Assembly (NCBI GenBank): GCA_001898225.1
Contig: MKTJ01000047.1
Location: 1 to 64,000 of the forward strand
DNA length: 64,000 bases
Source: Chloroflexi bacterium 54-19
GTDB taxonomy: Bacteria; Chloroflexota; Chloroflexia; Chloroheliales; Chloroheliaceae
Direction: 5' to 3'
The first letter of the stretch is position 1. Every line of letters starts with the position of its first letter. Made by a program: the position numbers and the translations under genes. The notes under the pieces are model-generated. The model ran no database searches and was not told the DNA's origin. It was given only the letters and a program-made list of their open reading frames with translations. Below, piece after piece: positions 32,896-41,758 of the stretch.

Positions 32896-35478
32896 ATGAC
32901 GGCTAAAGATATAGAAAGCATTCTCTGGCTAATCCCGGCGATACCCCTGGCTGCGTCCCTGATTAACGGCCTGTTGAGTATCCTGTTCCTGAGAAGCAAA
33001 ACCAAGCAATCGTTGAGCAGCGGCCAGTTGGCCGTCCGGGGCGCAACCTCGGCTATCGGTATTGTATCGATAGTTTCGGCCCTGGTGATTTCCATCATCT
33101 GTCTGAGCTTCCTTTTGAGCCAACCGGCCCCGGCGGAACCGGCTGAACACGCCGCTGTCCCTACCGCTACCCAGCAGGTGGGCCAGGCGAGTGAAGCCAG
33201 TGGCGCCAAGTTAGCCGCCCCCGCCCTTCCCGCCGAAGGCACCACTGAGCCTGAAAACCTGCGCCGGATTGAGGTCCAGAAGGTTTACACCTGGATTCCG
33301 AGCGGCGATTTCCAGATTAACTTTGGCTTCCTGATAGACCCGCTCACGGCGATGATGCTGGTGGTCGTTACCACGATTAGCTTACTGGTGCATATTTTCA
33401 GCACCGGCTATATGAAAGAGGACAACGGCTACCACCGTTTCTTTACCTACCTGCCCTTCTTTACCTTCAGCATGATTATGCTGGTAATGGCGAACAACTT
33501 CCTTTTGCTTTACGTCTTCTGGGAAGCGGTGGGTTTAAGCAGTTACCTTCTCATCGGGTTCTGGTTCAGCAAGAAATATGACTGGGGCCGCCTCCTGCCG
33601 CCGGTCGCCAACGTCAAGGCGTTCGTGGTCAACCGGATCGGTGACTTCGGGTTCGGCCTGGGCATCATGTGGATTTTCGTGACGATGCTGGGCACGGTCG
33701 GCAGCGATTACGCCACCAAGCACAATATCAGCAATGTCTGGGACCGCCTGAACTACGCCAACGTTTTCGGAGCTTTTAACGAGGCCATCCAGGCCAACGC
33801 CCTGAGCGGAACCGTCCTGACCCTTATCTGTCTCTTGCTCTTTATGGGTGCGATGGGTAAATCGGCCCAGGTCCCGCTCCACGTCTGGTTGCCAGACGCG
33901 ATGGCCGGTCCGACCCCGGTGTCGGCCCTCATCCACGCTGCGACAATGGTTACCGCCGGTGTCTATATGGTGGGCCGGGTTAGCCCGCTTTTCTCCCACA
34001 CCACCGAGGCCATGCTGGTAATCTCGATTATCGGTATCGTGACCGCTTTCTTTGGAAGCACCGTCGGCTGTACCCAGAAGGACATCAAGGCGGTGATGGC
34101 TTACTCGACGGTCAGCCAGCTAGGTTACATGTTCTTCGCCCTGGGTGTCTTTGGCTGGGTGGCCGCTTTCTTCCACCTGATGACTCACGCCTTCTTCAAA
34201 GGGCTGCTCTTTCTCGGCTGCGGTTCAGTTATCCATGCCAACGAGGAAACCATCCATCACGGCTTCCACACTATCCAGCACAACGCCCAGGATTGGGCTA
34301 ATAAGCGGTTCCCTAACGACCCACAGCGGGCCGAAATGGTCGCCTTCGAGCTTTACGAGGCGGCGGAACACGCTATCGAGTATGGCGTGGACAAAAACAG
34401 CAAAAACGAACTGTTCCGGGCAGGCCTCGACCCCCAGAGCATGGACTATATGGGTAACCTGGGCAAGGGTATGAAGCTGACCGCCATCAGCATGTCTTTT
34501 GGCGCGGCAGCCCTGGCCGGTATCCCCTTCACCGCCGGGTTCTGGAGCAAAGACGAAATCCTGGGTGTGACCTTCTCGCGTGGGGCTGAAAATGGCTTCG
34601 ACTATGTGATTTATGCTTTCGGTATTATCGCGGCCCTATTGACGGCTTTCTACAGCTTCAGGATGATTTTCTCGGTCTTCTTCGGCAAGGAATTCCGCCT
34701 TCCCGCCGCGATGAACACCCTGGCCTACGAAGGGATGCGGCGCAAAGCGGCAGAACTCGATATCGCCAACTTCAAGCCGGAAGAAATCGTCAATTTCGTG
34801 GATGGCTACAACCCGGCCAACGTCGAGCACGCCCACAGCCACGCTCACGGCGAAGCCGAACACGCCCACAGCCACGGGCCGCTCGCGCCGCTGGCCGTTG
34901 TCGAAAACCCGCTGAACATGAGTCTGCCGCTGGTCTTCCTGGCCTTTATGAGTATCGCTGCCGGTTATGTCGGTCTGCCGACGGCCCTGGTAGGTGAAAA
35001 CGGCAACCTGTTCGAGAAATTCCTGGATGGCTCCTTTGGTACGGCCCTGGGGGTCAAGCCGCTCCCGGCAGAAGACGCCCAGACTACCACCATCCTGCTG
35101 GTCTTCTCCGGCCTGGTCGCTATCGCCGGGGTCGCTATCGCCTACATAATGTATCACCGCAACCGGGCCACCCTGCCTCTCCTGGCGGGGAAAATCGCCG
35201 GGCCGCTTTACGCCTTCTCCAAGAACAAATGGTACTGGGACGAGGCTTACAACCTGATGGTCGTCCAGGCCGGTTTGCTGACTATGCGCGGCCTTGCTAT
35301 GTTCGATAAGTACGTGATTGATGGGGCGGTCAACGGCGTCGCCTGGCTGACCAAACAAAGCGCCCGCCAGTTACGCAAAGTCCAGACCGGCTTTGTGGGC
35401 AACTACGCTTTCTATATGGCGCTTGGACTGGTGCTGATTGTAGCCCTGTTCTACGTCACGAACGGTATTAAGTTCTAA
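32896..35478 (+). CDS. nuoL: NADH-quinone oxidoreductase subunit L with three insertions
   Basis: Distal proton-pumping antiporter-like subunit. At 860 residues it is far longer than the usual 600-660. The core motifs are normal: LLYVFWEAVGLSSYLLIGFW, MGAMGKSAQVPLHVWLPDAM, GPTPVSALIHAATMVTAGVY and AGIPFTAGFWSKDEI. Extra sequence occurs in three places. An Ala/Pro-rich loop covers about 76-124. About 80 residues are inserted at 447-528, after GCGSVIHANEE, with charged helices. A histidine-rich loop (HAHSHAHGEAEHAHSHG) lies near 644-660. The C-terminal lateral helix region is present. The insertions are in polar loops and should not block pumping. Confidence 0.94.
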   Translation: MTAKDIESILWLIPAIPLAASLINGLLSILFLRSKTKQSLSSGQLAVRGATSAIGIVSIVSALVISIICLSFLLSQPAPAEPAEHAAVPTATQQVGQASEASGAKLAAPALPAEGTTEPENLRRIEVQKVYTWIPSGDFQINFGFLIDPLTAMMLVVVTTISLLVHIFSTGYMKEDNGYHRFFTYLPFFTFSMIMLVMANNFLLLYVFWEAVGLSSYLLIGFWFSKKYDWGRLLPPVANVKAFVVNRIGDFGFGLGIMWIFVTMLGTVGSDYATKHNISNVWDRLNYANVFGAFNEAIQANALSGTVLTLICLLLFMGAMGKSAQVPLHVWLPDAMAGPTPVSALIHAATMVTAGVYMVGRVSPLFSHTTEAMLVISIIGIVTAFFGSTVGCTQKDIKAVMAYSTVSQLGYMFFALGVFGWVAAFFHLMTHAFFKGLLFLGCGSVIHANEETIHHGFHTIQHNAQDWANKRFPNDPQRAEMVAFELYEAAEHAIEYGVDKNSKNELFRAGLDPQSMDYMGNLGKGMKLTAISMSFGAAALAGIPFTAGFWSKDEILGVTFSRGAENGFDYVIYAFGIIAALLTAFYSFRMIFSVFFGKEFRLPAAMNTLAYEGMRRKAAELDIANFKPEEIVNFVDGYNPANVEHAHSHAHGEAEHAHSHGPLAPLAVVENPLNMSLPLVFLAFMSIAAGYVGLPTALVGENGNLFEKFLDGSFGTALGVKPLPAEDAQTTTILLVFSGLVAIAGVAIAYIMYHRNRATLPLLAGKIAGPLYAFSKNKWYWDEAYNLMVVQAGLLTMRGLAMFDKYVIDGAVNGVAWLTKQSARQLRKVQTGFVGNYAFYMALGLVLIVALFYVTNGIKF

Positions 35479-35510
35479 AAAAGGCAAGTCCTGAAAAAGA
35501 GAAAGAAATC

Positions 35511-37376
35511 ATGCTTTCTGCAATGACTTACATACCGCTGATTGGAGCGGTGATAATAGCGGTCCTGCCCACGAAAAATCCTAACGTTTTTCGCTGGGTT
35601 GCCCTGCTTACGACCCTGGTAAACTTCGGGCTGTCGCTCTACACGACGCTCAGTTTCAACCGGGGCCAGCCGGGCTACCAGTTCGAGGAAAAAGCCAACT
35701 GGATTCAACCCATCGGGGCGGGCTACCATATGGGTGTGGACGGTGTATCGGTCCTGATGGTCCAGCTTAACGGCTTGCTGTTTGTGCTGGCCGTCCTGGC
35801 AAGCTGGTTCTCCATCCAGAAACGCGTCCGCGAATACTTTGTAGCCCTCCTGATATTGAATATCGGGCTGGTCGGGGTCTTTTGCGCCCTCGACTTCTTT
35901 CTGTTCTATATCTTCTGGGAACTGGTCCTGATACCGATGGCGATTTTAATCGGGGTCTGGGGCGGCGCGAATCGGATTTACGCGGCCTACAAGTTCTTCC
36001 TCTATACCCTGGTCGGTAGCTTACTCATGCTGGTGGCGATTATCGCCCTCTATTTCCAGGCTCAGCCGCTGGTCGGCCACTTCACCCTGGATATAGTTGA
36101 AATCACCAACGCGACCGCCGCTCACCCGCTCAACTACACCTTCCAGGTGCTGGCTTTCCTGGCCTTTGGCTCGGCCTTCGCCATCAAAGTGCCGTTGTGG
36201 CCGTTCCATACCTGGCTGCCAGACGCCCATACCGAGGCCCCAACGGCAGGTAGCGTCATCCTGGCCGGGACAATGCTGAAAATGGGCTGTTACGGCTTTA
36301 TCCGCTTTAACCTGCCGCTTTTTCCGGACGCCAGTAAAGACCTGGCCCTGCTGATGATTGTCCTGGCCCTTATCGCGATTGTCTATGGCGCGATGGTGGC
36401 GTTGGTCCAGCCGGATATGAAAAAGCTGGTCGCTTATTCCTCGGTCAGCCACATGGGCTTTGTCATCCTGGGCTTATTTGCCTTTGCCTATGGCCTGGGC
36501 GGTAGCTCCGGCCAGACCACCGACGCTTTGCTTTTGAAAAATTCCCAGGCGTTCGAGGGCGCGGTCTTCGTGATGTTCGCCCACGGCCTCCTGACCGGTG
36601 GTCTCTTTTTGGGGGTCGGGGTTATCTACGAACGCTTACACACCAGGGATATTAAGACCATTCAAAACACGACCCGCGTTGCCAGTCGAATGCCGGTCTA
36701 CGCGACCATCTTTATGTTGTTTGCGATGGGTTCGCTCGGTCTGCCGGGGATAGCCGGGTTTGTCGGTGAGTTTCTGGTAATGCAAGGGGCGTTCAGGGTC
36801 AATGGCTGGATTGCCTTTGTTGCGTCGTTTGTAATCATTTTCGCCGCGATATACCTGCTCTGGATGTACCAGCGGGTCTTCTTCGGCAAGGTTGGCGATT
36901 ACGACCCGGCAGTGGCCCTCGGTCACGGGGCCGGTCACGAACATACGCCAGACACCCCGGCCACTAATCAATCAGGCCCGGCCAGGGGCGCGGATAACTC
37001 AGCCCACGGGCAACACGGTCTGCCGATGCCTGACAGCGAGAAATATGGTAGCGGGACCGGGCTCGATACCAACCGGGTCGGCACCGATACTTTACCCGAA
37101 AAAGGTTCCGGCCACGCTACGCCCCACGCCGGTCACGACAATACCGCTCACGGTCACCACCCTGACCCGGACATCCTGGCGAACGGGGCAAAATTCCCCG
37201 ACCTGAACCTGCCGGAAGGGCTGGCCCTGATACCAATGGGTATCCTGGCGATTGTCGTCGGGGTAGTTCCGGCCCTGGTCCTGGATTTCCTGACCGTCAG
37301 TGGAAGCAACCTGGCCGTTACGATGGTCGAACATTCCGATAAACTTGCGGCGATTGTGCAGTTGGTTGGCAAGTAG
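35511..37376 (+). CDS. nuoM: NADH-quinone oxidoreductase subunit M with a His-rich insertion
   Basis: Second antiporter-like proton-pumping subunit, 621 residues. Core motifs are FLFYIFWELVLIPMAILIG, FAIKVPLWPFHTWLPDAHTE, APTAGSVILAG, LVAYSSVSHMGFV and FAHGLLTGGLFLGVGVIYER. About 90 residues are inserted at 470-559 before the last helix, with several histidine clusters (HGAGHEH, HATPHAGHDNTAHGHHPD). The typical length is about 500. ATG at 35511 has AAGAGAAAG upstream, 32 bases after nuoL. Confidence 0.94.
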   Translation: MLSAMTYIPLIGAVIIAVLPTKNPNVFRWVALLTTLVNFGLSLYTTLSFNRGQPGYQFEEKANWIQPIGAGYHMGVDGVSVLMVQLNGLLFVLAVLASWFSIQKRVREYFVALLILNIGLVGVFCALDFFLFYIFWELVLIPMAILIGVWGGANRIYAAYKFFLYTLVGSLLMLVAIIALYFQAQPLVGHFTLDIVEITNATAAHPLNYTFQVLAFLAFGSAFAIKVPLWPFHTWLPDAHTEAPTAGSVILAGTMLKMGCYGFIRFNLPLFPDASKDLALLMIVLALIAIVYGAMVALVQPDMKKLVAYSSVSHMGFVILGLFAFAYGLGGSSGQTTDALLLKNSQAFEGAVFVMFAHGLLTGGLFLGVGVIYERLHTRDIKTIQNTTRVASRMPVYATIFMLFAMGSLGLPGIAGFVGEFLVMQGAFRVNGWIAFVASFVIIFAAIYLLWMYQRVFFGKVGDYDPAVALGHGAGHEHTPDTPATNQSGPARGADNSAHGQHGLPMPDSEKYGSGTGLDTNRVGTDTLPEKGSGHATPHAGHDNTAHGHHPDPDILANGAKFPDLNLPEGLALIPMGILAIVVGVVPALVLDFLTVSGSNLAVTMVEHSDKLAAIVQLVGK

Positions 37377-37424
37377 GCTTGCAAGTAAGTATTTAACCTT
37401 TAACCCGAACAGGGAGCGAAAAAA

Positions 37425-38984
37425 GTGTCTTTATTAACACACACTTTGCTACAAATATCCACCGCAAAGCCCTCTTTCAGTGGCGACGATTTGTACCGGG
37501 TCTTACCGGAACTGATTGTGCTGGTCATGGCGGTGCTGGTGGTTATATTGGATTTGTTCTTGCCGATTCGTTCCCGGCCCGCCCTGGGCTACCTGGCAAT
37601 CCTGGGATACGCCGGGGCGCTCGTCGCCACCGGGTTCCTTTTCTACTACGACAACCCGACCAAGACCTCGTTTAGCGGGATGTTCGTGCGGGATAGCTTC
37701 AGTTCCTTCTTTGAAATTATCTTCCTGGTCAGCGGTATCCTGGTGGTGCTGGTCACGCCCAGCTATTCGCTCAAACGAGGTATCCCGCTCGGTGAGACTT
37801 ACGCCATACAGGCTTTCTCAGTCCTGGGTATGATGATTGTCGGGGCTTCTGGCGACCTCATGGCGATTTTTGTTGGTATCGAATTGACCTCCATCGCCAG
37901 TTATCTCCTGACCGGTTTCGCCCGGACCGACCCCGGCTCGGCGGAAGGCTCTTTGAAATACTTCTTGCTGGGTATTTTCGCCACGGCTATCATGGTTTAT
38001 GGTATGGCCTGGACTTTTGGTATCACCGGCTCGACCAACCTGGCCGCTATCAGCCAGAGCATTACTCAGAACAACCTGGCCGGGGACGCCGGTCTGACCC
38101 TCGGCATGCTGCTAATGGTGGTTGGTTTTGGCTTCAAGATAGCGGCGGTGCCATTTCATGTCTGGACCCCTGACGCCTACGAGGGCGCTCCAACGCCTGT
38201 CACGGCCTTTATGTCGGTCGGACCCAAGGCGGCGGGTTTCGCGGCCCTGTTACGGGTCTTAATCCAGGCTTTACCGGCCCTGGCCGTCCAGTGGTCGGTC
38301 ATTATCGCGGTCCTGGCTGTCCTGACTATGACCCTCGGTAACGTGGTGGCGATTGCCCAGAACAGCGTCAAACGTATGCTGGCCTATTCCTCGATTGCTC
38401 ATACTGGCTACATCATGGTCGGTCTGGCCGCTTACCTGAACACCAACTCGCCCGACAAACAGAATGACGCCATTTCATCGGTCCTGATTTACTCGCTCAT
38501 CTATGTTTTTATGAACATGGGGGCGTTCGCCATCCTGATTTACGTCCAGAACCGGCAGGGTGGGGCCGAGGTCAATACCTTTAACGGCCTAGCCCAGTGG
38601 GCTCCTGGAATGGCTCTCGCGATGGCCTGGTGTCTCTTGTCGCTGACCGGTATCCCGCCGACGGGTGGTTTCCTGGGTAAGTTCTATGTCTTCCGGGCAG
38701 CCATTGATAACGGCTATACCTGGCTGGCGCTTGTGGGTGTCATCAATAGTGCGATTTCGGCCTTCTTCTACCTGCGGATTATCTACACAATGTACTTCAA
38801 CCCGATTTCGGACGAAGATAAAGCCCGGCTTCAGCCGAGCAAGAGCACTTTAATTGCGACGGGCGTGGTAATTGCCAGTGTCGCACTGCTGGTGCTGGGT
38901 ATCCTGCCTGGCCCGGCCCTCGACCTGGCCCGCGACGGAGCCGACCCCTTAATCCAGGTAGTCAAGACCGCGACCGGGCGCTAA
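37425..38984 (+). CDS. nuoN: NADH-quinone oxidoreductase subunit N
   Basis: Third antiporter-like subunit, 519 residues and about 14 helices, without insertions. Conserved parts are FVGIELTSIASYLLTGFAR, FKIAAVPFHVWTPDAYEGAP, PTPVTAFMSVGPKAAGFA and RMLAYSSIAHTGYIMVGLAA. Start GTG at 37425 has AGGGAG upstream. Last gene of the operon; a terminator follows at 39006. Confidence 0.95.
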   Translation: MSLLTHTLLQISTAKPSFSGDDLYRVLPELIVLVMAVLVVILDLFLPIRSRPALGYLAILGYAGALVATGFLFYYDNPTKTSFSGMFVRDSFSSFFEIIFLVSGILVVLVTPSYSLKRGIPLGETYAIQAFSVLGMMIVGASGDLMAIFVGIELTSIASYLLTGFARTDPGSAEGSLKYFLLGIFATAIMVYGMAWTFGITGSTNLAAISQSITQNNLAGDAGLTLGMLLMVVGFGFKIAAVPFHVWTPDAYEGAPTPVTAFMSVGPKAAGFAALLRVLIQALPALAVQWSVIIAVLAVLTMTLGNVVAIAQNSVKRMLAYSSIAHTGYIMVGLAAYLNTNSPDKQNDAISSVLIYSLIYVFMNMGAFAILIYVQNRQGGAEVNTFNGLAQWAPGMALAMAWCLLSLTGIPPTGGFLGKFYVFRAAIDNGYTWLALVGVINSAISAFFYLRIIYTMYFNPISDEDKARLQPSKSTLIATGVVIASVALLVLGILPGPALDLARDGADPLIQVVKTATGR

Positions 38985-39005
38985 ATCTTCATGTAAGGAT
39001 GTATT

Positions 39006-39034
39006 AAAAGGAGGCGAGAAATCACCTCTTTTTT
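39006..39034 (+). terminator. terminator of the nuo operon
   Basis: AAAAGGAGG pairs with CCTCTTTTT (one G-T pair) around a ten-base loop, followed by further T residues. It lies 22 bases after the nuoN stop. Confidence 0.75.
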
Positions 39035-39134
39035 ATTTTAAATCCTATGTTTAATAATCAAATTTAGAGTTATAATTGAGGTAGATTTAGCTTCAAAGAA
39101 GGAAAAAACGGACCAGGATGAAAGGTGAGTAAAT

Positions 39135-39500
39135 ATGAAGTTATTAAAACAAAATCTGGAGCTATTTATTTCATTCGCTTTGTTAGGGACGAGTATTTTG
39201 TTGTTGCAGCAGACCTTTCCCATTGTTAGGGTACTTCTCCCTCTGGCAGCATTTATCCTAATCTTTTTTTATACTACACACAATATTATTGGTATAACCG
39301 GAAAACCTCGAAAAAAAGCGGTATTACTTTATGGAGGGTTTGGCGTACTCATAGGTGGTGGAGGTTTGGTCATTATTTTATCGCTTAACTCTCTGTTATG
39401 CTGGCCGATCTGCCTGATTGGCATCTTCATGATACTCTATTCTTTTCGCTATAAAACTCAAAGGCCCCAGGAAACAATTATCAGTCAAAGCCGTAATTAA
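39135..39500 (+). CDS. small membrane protein, first of a tandem set
   Basis: Unrecognised protein of 121 residues with four likely membrane helices and a short basic loop (GKPRKKAVLLYGGFG) in the middle. It resembles the next two gene products in layout: two helices, a Pro/Arg/Lys loop, an aromatic-LxxG segment, two more helices. ATG at 39135 has AAAGGTGAG upstream. A -10-like TATAAT at 39071-39076 has no clear -35 partner. The DNA here is clearly more AT-rich than the nuo genes, suggesting separate acquisition. Confidence 0.65.
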   Translation: MKLLKQNLELFISFALLGTSILLLQQTFPIVRVLLPLAAFILIFFYTTHNIIGITGKPRKKAVLLYGGFGVLIGGGGLVIILSLNSLLCWPICLIGIFMILYSFRYKTQRPQETIISQSRN

Positions 39501-39514
39501 AATCGAGGCAATCC

Positions 39515-39865
39515 ATGTCATTCTTGAAACAGTTAGCGGAACTCGTCCTGACTTTTGTGGCAGTCGGAATCGCTGTATTGGTGGTATTGCCGAATTTCCC
39601 TGGTTCACTTCCAATCCTGAATTTAATTCTGGCAGTGGTTGGTTTTGTTATTTTATTGGTTACACTACCTGGTAATCTCAGACGTTGGGCGAATTATTCA
39701 CGCAGCCAGATTCTGATATTTTATGCTATCCCGGTTTTAATGTTTGGTGGCATTATAGCCAAAGATGGTTTTTCGCTTGGCCCGGTTCCTATGCAGGTGG
39801 CGAGTTTTATCAGCGTGGTTTTGTTTATTATTGGGCGGCGGCTGGAGCACAAAAGGGTTTCTTAA
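39515..39865 (+). CDS. small membrane protein, second of a tandem set
   Basis: Unrecognised protein of 116 residues with four likely membrane helices (core segments LTFVAVGIAVLVVLP, LILAVVGFVILLVTLP, ILIFYAIPVLMFGGII and a final one near 90-110). It begins 14 bases after the previous gene, on the same strand, and shares its FP...LPLL...RRW/RKK...FY layout. Confidence 0.65.
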   Translation: MSFLKQLAELVLTFVAVGIAVLVVLPNFPGSLPILNLILAVVGFVILLVTLPGNLRRWANYSRSQILIFYAIPVLMFGGIIAKDGFSLGPVPMQVASFISVVLFIIGRRLEHKRVS

Positions 39866-39914
39866 AACATCGGAAGTTAAGTGGTAATTTTAGAATAGGG
39901 ATAGGATACCAATT

Positions 39915-40250
39915 TTGAAACAGTTTATACCCTTCGCTTTGGCTTTTTTGTTTGCGATTGTTTTGTTGCCTATTTTCCCGGATTTATTAAAATTCCTGCC
40001 CGTTGTTACATTGGTCCTCTCAACAATTACCTTGCCGTTCGCCCTCAAGCGGCTTCCAGACGAGCCACGGAAAAAAGTATTTTTATTCTATATTGGTATG
40101 GAATTATGTTTGGGTTCACGGTTATTGGACGTTTTGTTTGGGGTTAACGTGAATATCAGGTTAGTAATTGACATTATTGGTGTTGTGCTTGTGTTTGGTT
40201 CCTTCTTGATTAAGTCTCGAAAGCCCACCGAAATACCTGGAACTAAATAG
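39915..40250 (+). CDS. small membrane protein, third of a tandem set
   Basis: Unrecognised protein of 111 residues with the same four-helix layout, including PIFPDLLKFLPVVTLVL and the loop LPDEPRKKVFLFYIGMEL, which parallels the RKK loop of the first member. The start is probably TTG at 39915, with AGGATAC upstream. The C-terminal residues are polar. Confidence 0.6.
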   Translation: MKQFIPFALAFLFAIVLLPIFPDLLKFLPVVTLVLSTITLPFALKRLPDEPRKKVFLFYIGMELCLGSRLLDVLFGVNVNIRLVIDIIGVVLVFGSFLIKSRKPTEIPGTK

Positions 40251-40305
40251 CTCTTTAAGATTTTTGGTAACTTTTATATCAAAGAGAAGCAATAAGGGAA
40301 ATGGT

Positions 40306-40578
40306 ATGCCTGCGACAAAGACAATTTTAGAAATAATTGAAATAAGTGGGTTTATGCTGGTAGCGGGGTCGGTTCCACTCGTCCTCAGGCGCTTTCAAAG
40401 GCTGAATTTAGGGTTTCGCTTGCTGTATGACGCCTTATTTTTAGCTCTTTTTGCCGCCATGGTTCTTTCGGTGTCTCCCGCCTTTGATAAGTTACCGGGG
40501 ATTTTACTCCTGGCCGGGTTCGTGGCAATCCTTGTTACCTTTAACTGGTATGTTAGAAATTCGACGGTAGGAAAATGA
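40306..40578 (+). CDS. small membrane protein, fourth of the group
   Basis: Unrecognised protein of 90 residues with three likely membrane helices. It lacks the RKK loop of the three preceding proteins, so it may not be a paralogue. I use the ATG at 40306, preceded by ATAAGGGAA, rather than the longer open frame. Its stop overlaps the next start by four bases (ATGA), so it is coupled to the larger membrane protein that follows. Confidence 0.55.
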   Translation: MPATKTILEIIEISGFMLVAGSVPLVLRRFQRLNLGFRLLYDALFLALFAAMVLSVSPAFDKLPGILLLAGFVAILVTFNWYVRNSTVGK

Positions 40579-41207
40579 AACCGCGTTCGATTTTCTGGGT
40601 AATAGATTACATAAAGGCGCACCGGGACAAGGAAACCCGCTACGAGATAGACCTTTATTTACTGCGCCTGGGTTACGATGCCGGGACCATCGACGACGCC
40701 TGGCAGATTGCCGGGTTGGACCTGGCGCGTAAGGGGCCTCCCTTCTACAAGTGGCTTTTTCCTGTCGGGCTTCTCTGCAATGTTTTGGGCTGGTGGGCCA
40801 TTTTTGCGCCCTGGCAATCTGCCGTCGATAGGATTGCTAATCCTACTTATGGCGGTGCTTCCCCCTTCGCTACCGAGTTTTATTCGGTAGTTACTCGCGT
40901 GGCATTTAGCCCCATCTACCTTTATGCGCCCCTGGTCTTATGGACCATTATCAATATCCTGGTGTTTTTCACACCCGCTCCTACCATAAAATATATAAAG
41001 AGGGCATTAGCCTCCAATTTATTATTTATCTCGTTTGCCCTGGTCTGTGACTTGACCTTTATCGCACTGGCTTTCAACAACCTGACCTGGCAGGGGCCGG
41101 TCCTCCTGACGCTATTTTTGGCAATAGCCTGGGTCTGTTCTTTTATCGAGTTGAAATATATCCCTAAGAAAATCGAAGTGGTCCTCCCCGCCCATTCCTC
41201 GCAATAA
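40575..41207 (+). CDS. membrane protein with N-terminal cytoplasmic helix-turn-helix-like segment
   Basis: Unrecognised protein of 210 residues. Residues 1-55 are polar and read IDYIKAHRDKETRYEIDLYL then LRLGYDAGTIDDAWQIAG, the pattern of a small helical domain often found before membrane segments. Four membrane helices follow at about 60-80, 110-135, 150-170 and 175-195. The C-terminus is basic. The start overlaps the preceding gene by four bases. Its base composition is intermediate between the AT-rich cluster before it and the genes after it. Confidence 0.65.
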   Translation: MKPRSIFWVIDYIKAHRDKETRYEIDLYLLRLGYDAGTIDDAWQIAGLDLARKGPPFYKWLFPVGLLCNVLGWWAIFAPWQSAVDRIANPTYGGASPFATEFYSVVTRVAFSPIYLYAPLVLWTIINILVFFTPAPTIKYIKRALASNLLFISFALVCDLTFIALAFNNLTWQGPVLLTLFLAIAWVCSFIELKYIPKKIEVVLPAHSSQ

Positions 41208-41327
41208 TTTTGCCTGAATTTCCATATACGAAAATTCCTTTTTCTATTGAACAAATCTCCCGATAGTGCTACCTTTAACCTGTATCAAGGCCACGAAGCA
41301 CTAGAAAAGGAGATGTTGAGATTATCT

Positions 41328-41717
41328 ATGGGTTATCTAAAAGGAATTTTGCACGCGAACCTGACCATAGCGCCCGGCCCGGAAGCCATCGAGGAAGCCC
41401 GCCGGTTTTACGTTGATTTGTTAGGGCTGGGGGTTTTGGACCGCCCGGCTGAAACCGATAACTACACCCTCGGTTTCTGGCTCGACTGCGGTAACGGCCA
41501 GCAAATCCATATCAGTTCCGAAGCCAACCCCGAAACCTATAACCTGCCGAGCAAGCGCCACACCGCTTTTCAGGTGAGCAACCTGCCCGGTCTCAAGGCC
41601 GACCTCGAAGCCGCCGGGTTTCCGGTCGAGATACAAAGCCAGCAGTTCGCCGGGATGCGCCGGATTTTCACTCGCGACCCCTGGGGTAATGGTCTGGAAC
41701 TGGTAGAATATTTATAG
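41328..41717 (+). CDS. VOC/glyoxalase superfamily protein
   Basis: Single-domain vicinal-oxygen-chelate fold protein of about 129 residues. Features: LKGILHANLTI (first strand with His), ARRFYVDLLGLGV, FWLDCGNGQQIHIS, RHTAFQVSNLPGLKADLEAAG and the terminal FTRDPWGNGLELVEYL, whose Glu would be a metal ligand. Members include glyoxalases, dioxygenases and antibiotic-binding proteins; the function cannot be narrowed. The start is uncertain: AAAGGAG at 41306-41312 abuts an ATG at 41313, and TTG at 41316 is another option. The ATG at 41328 gives the usual N-terminus. Confidence 0.75.
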   Translation: MGYLKGILHANLTIAPGPEAIEEARRFYVDLLGLGVLDRPAETDNYTLGFWLDCGNGQQIHISSEANPETYNLPSKRHTAFQVSNLPGLKADLEAAGFPVEIQSQQFAGMRRIFTRDPWGNGLELVEYL

Positions 41718-41758
41718 ATTGTTCAATTTATAACAATCAAAGGTTAATTGGGATAGAA

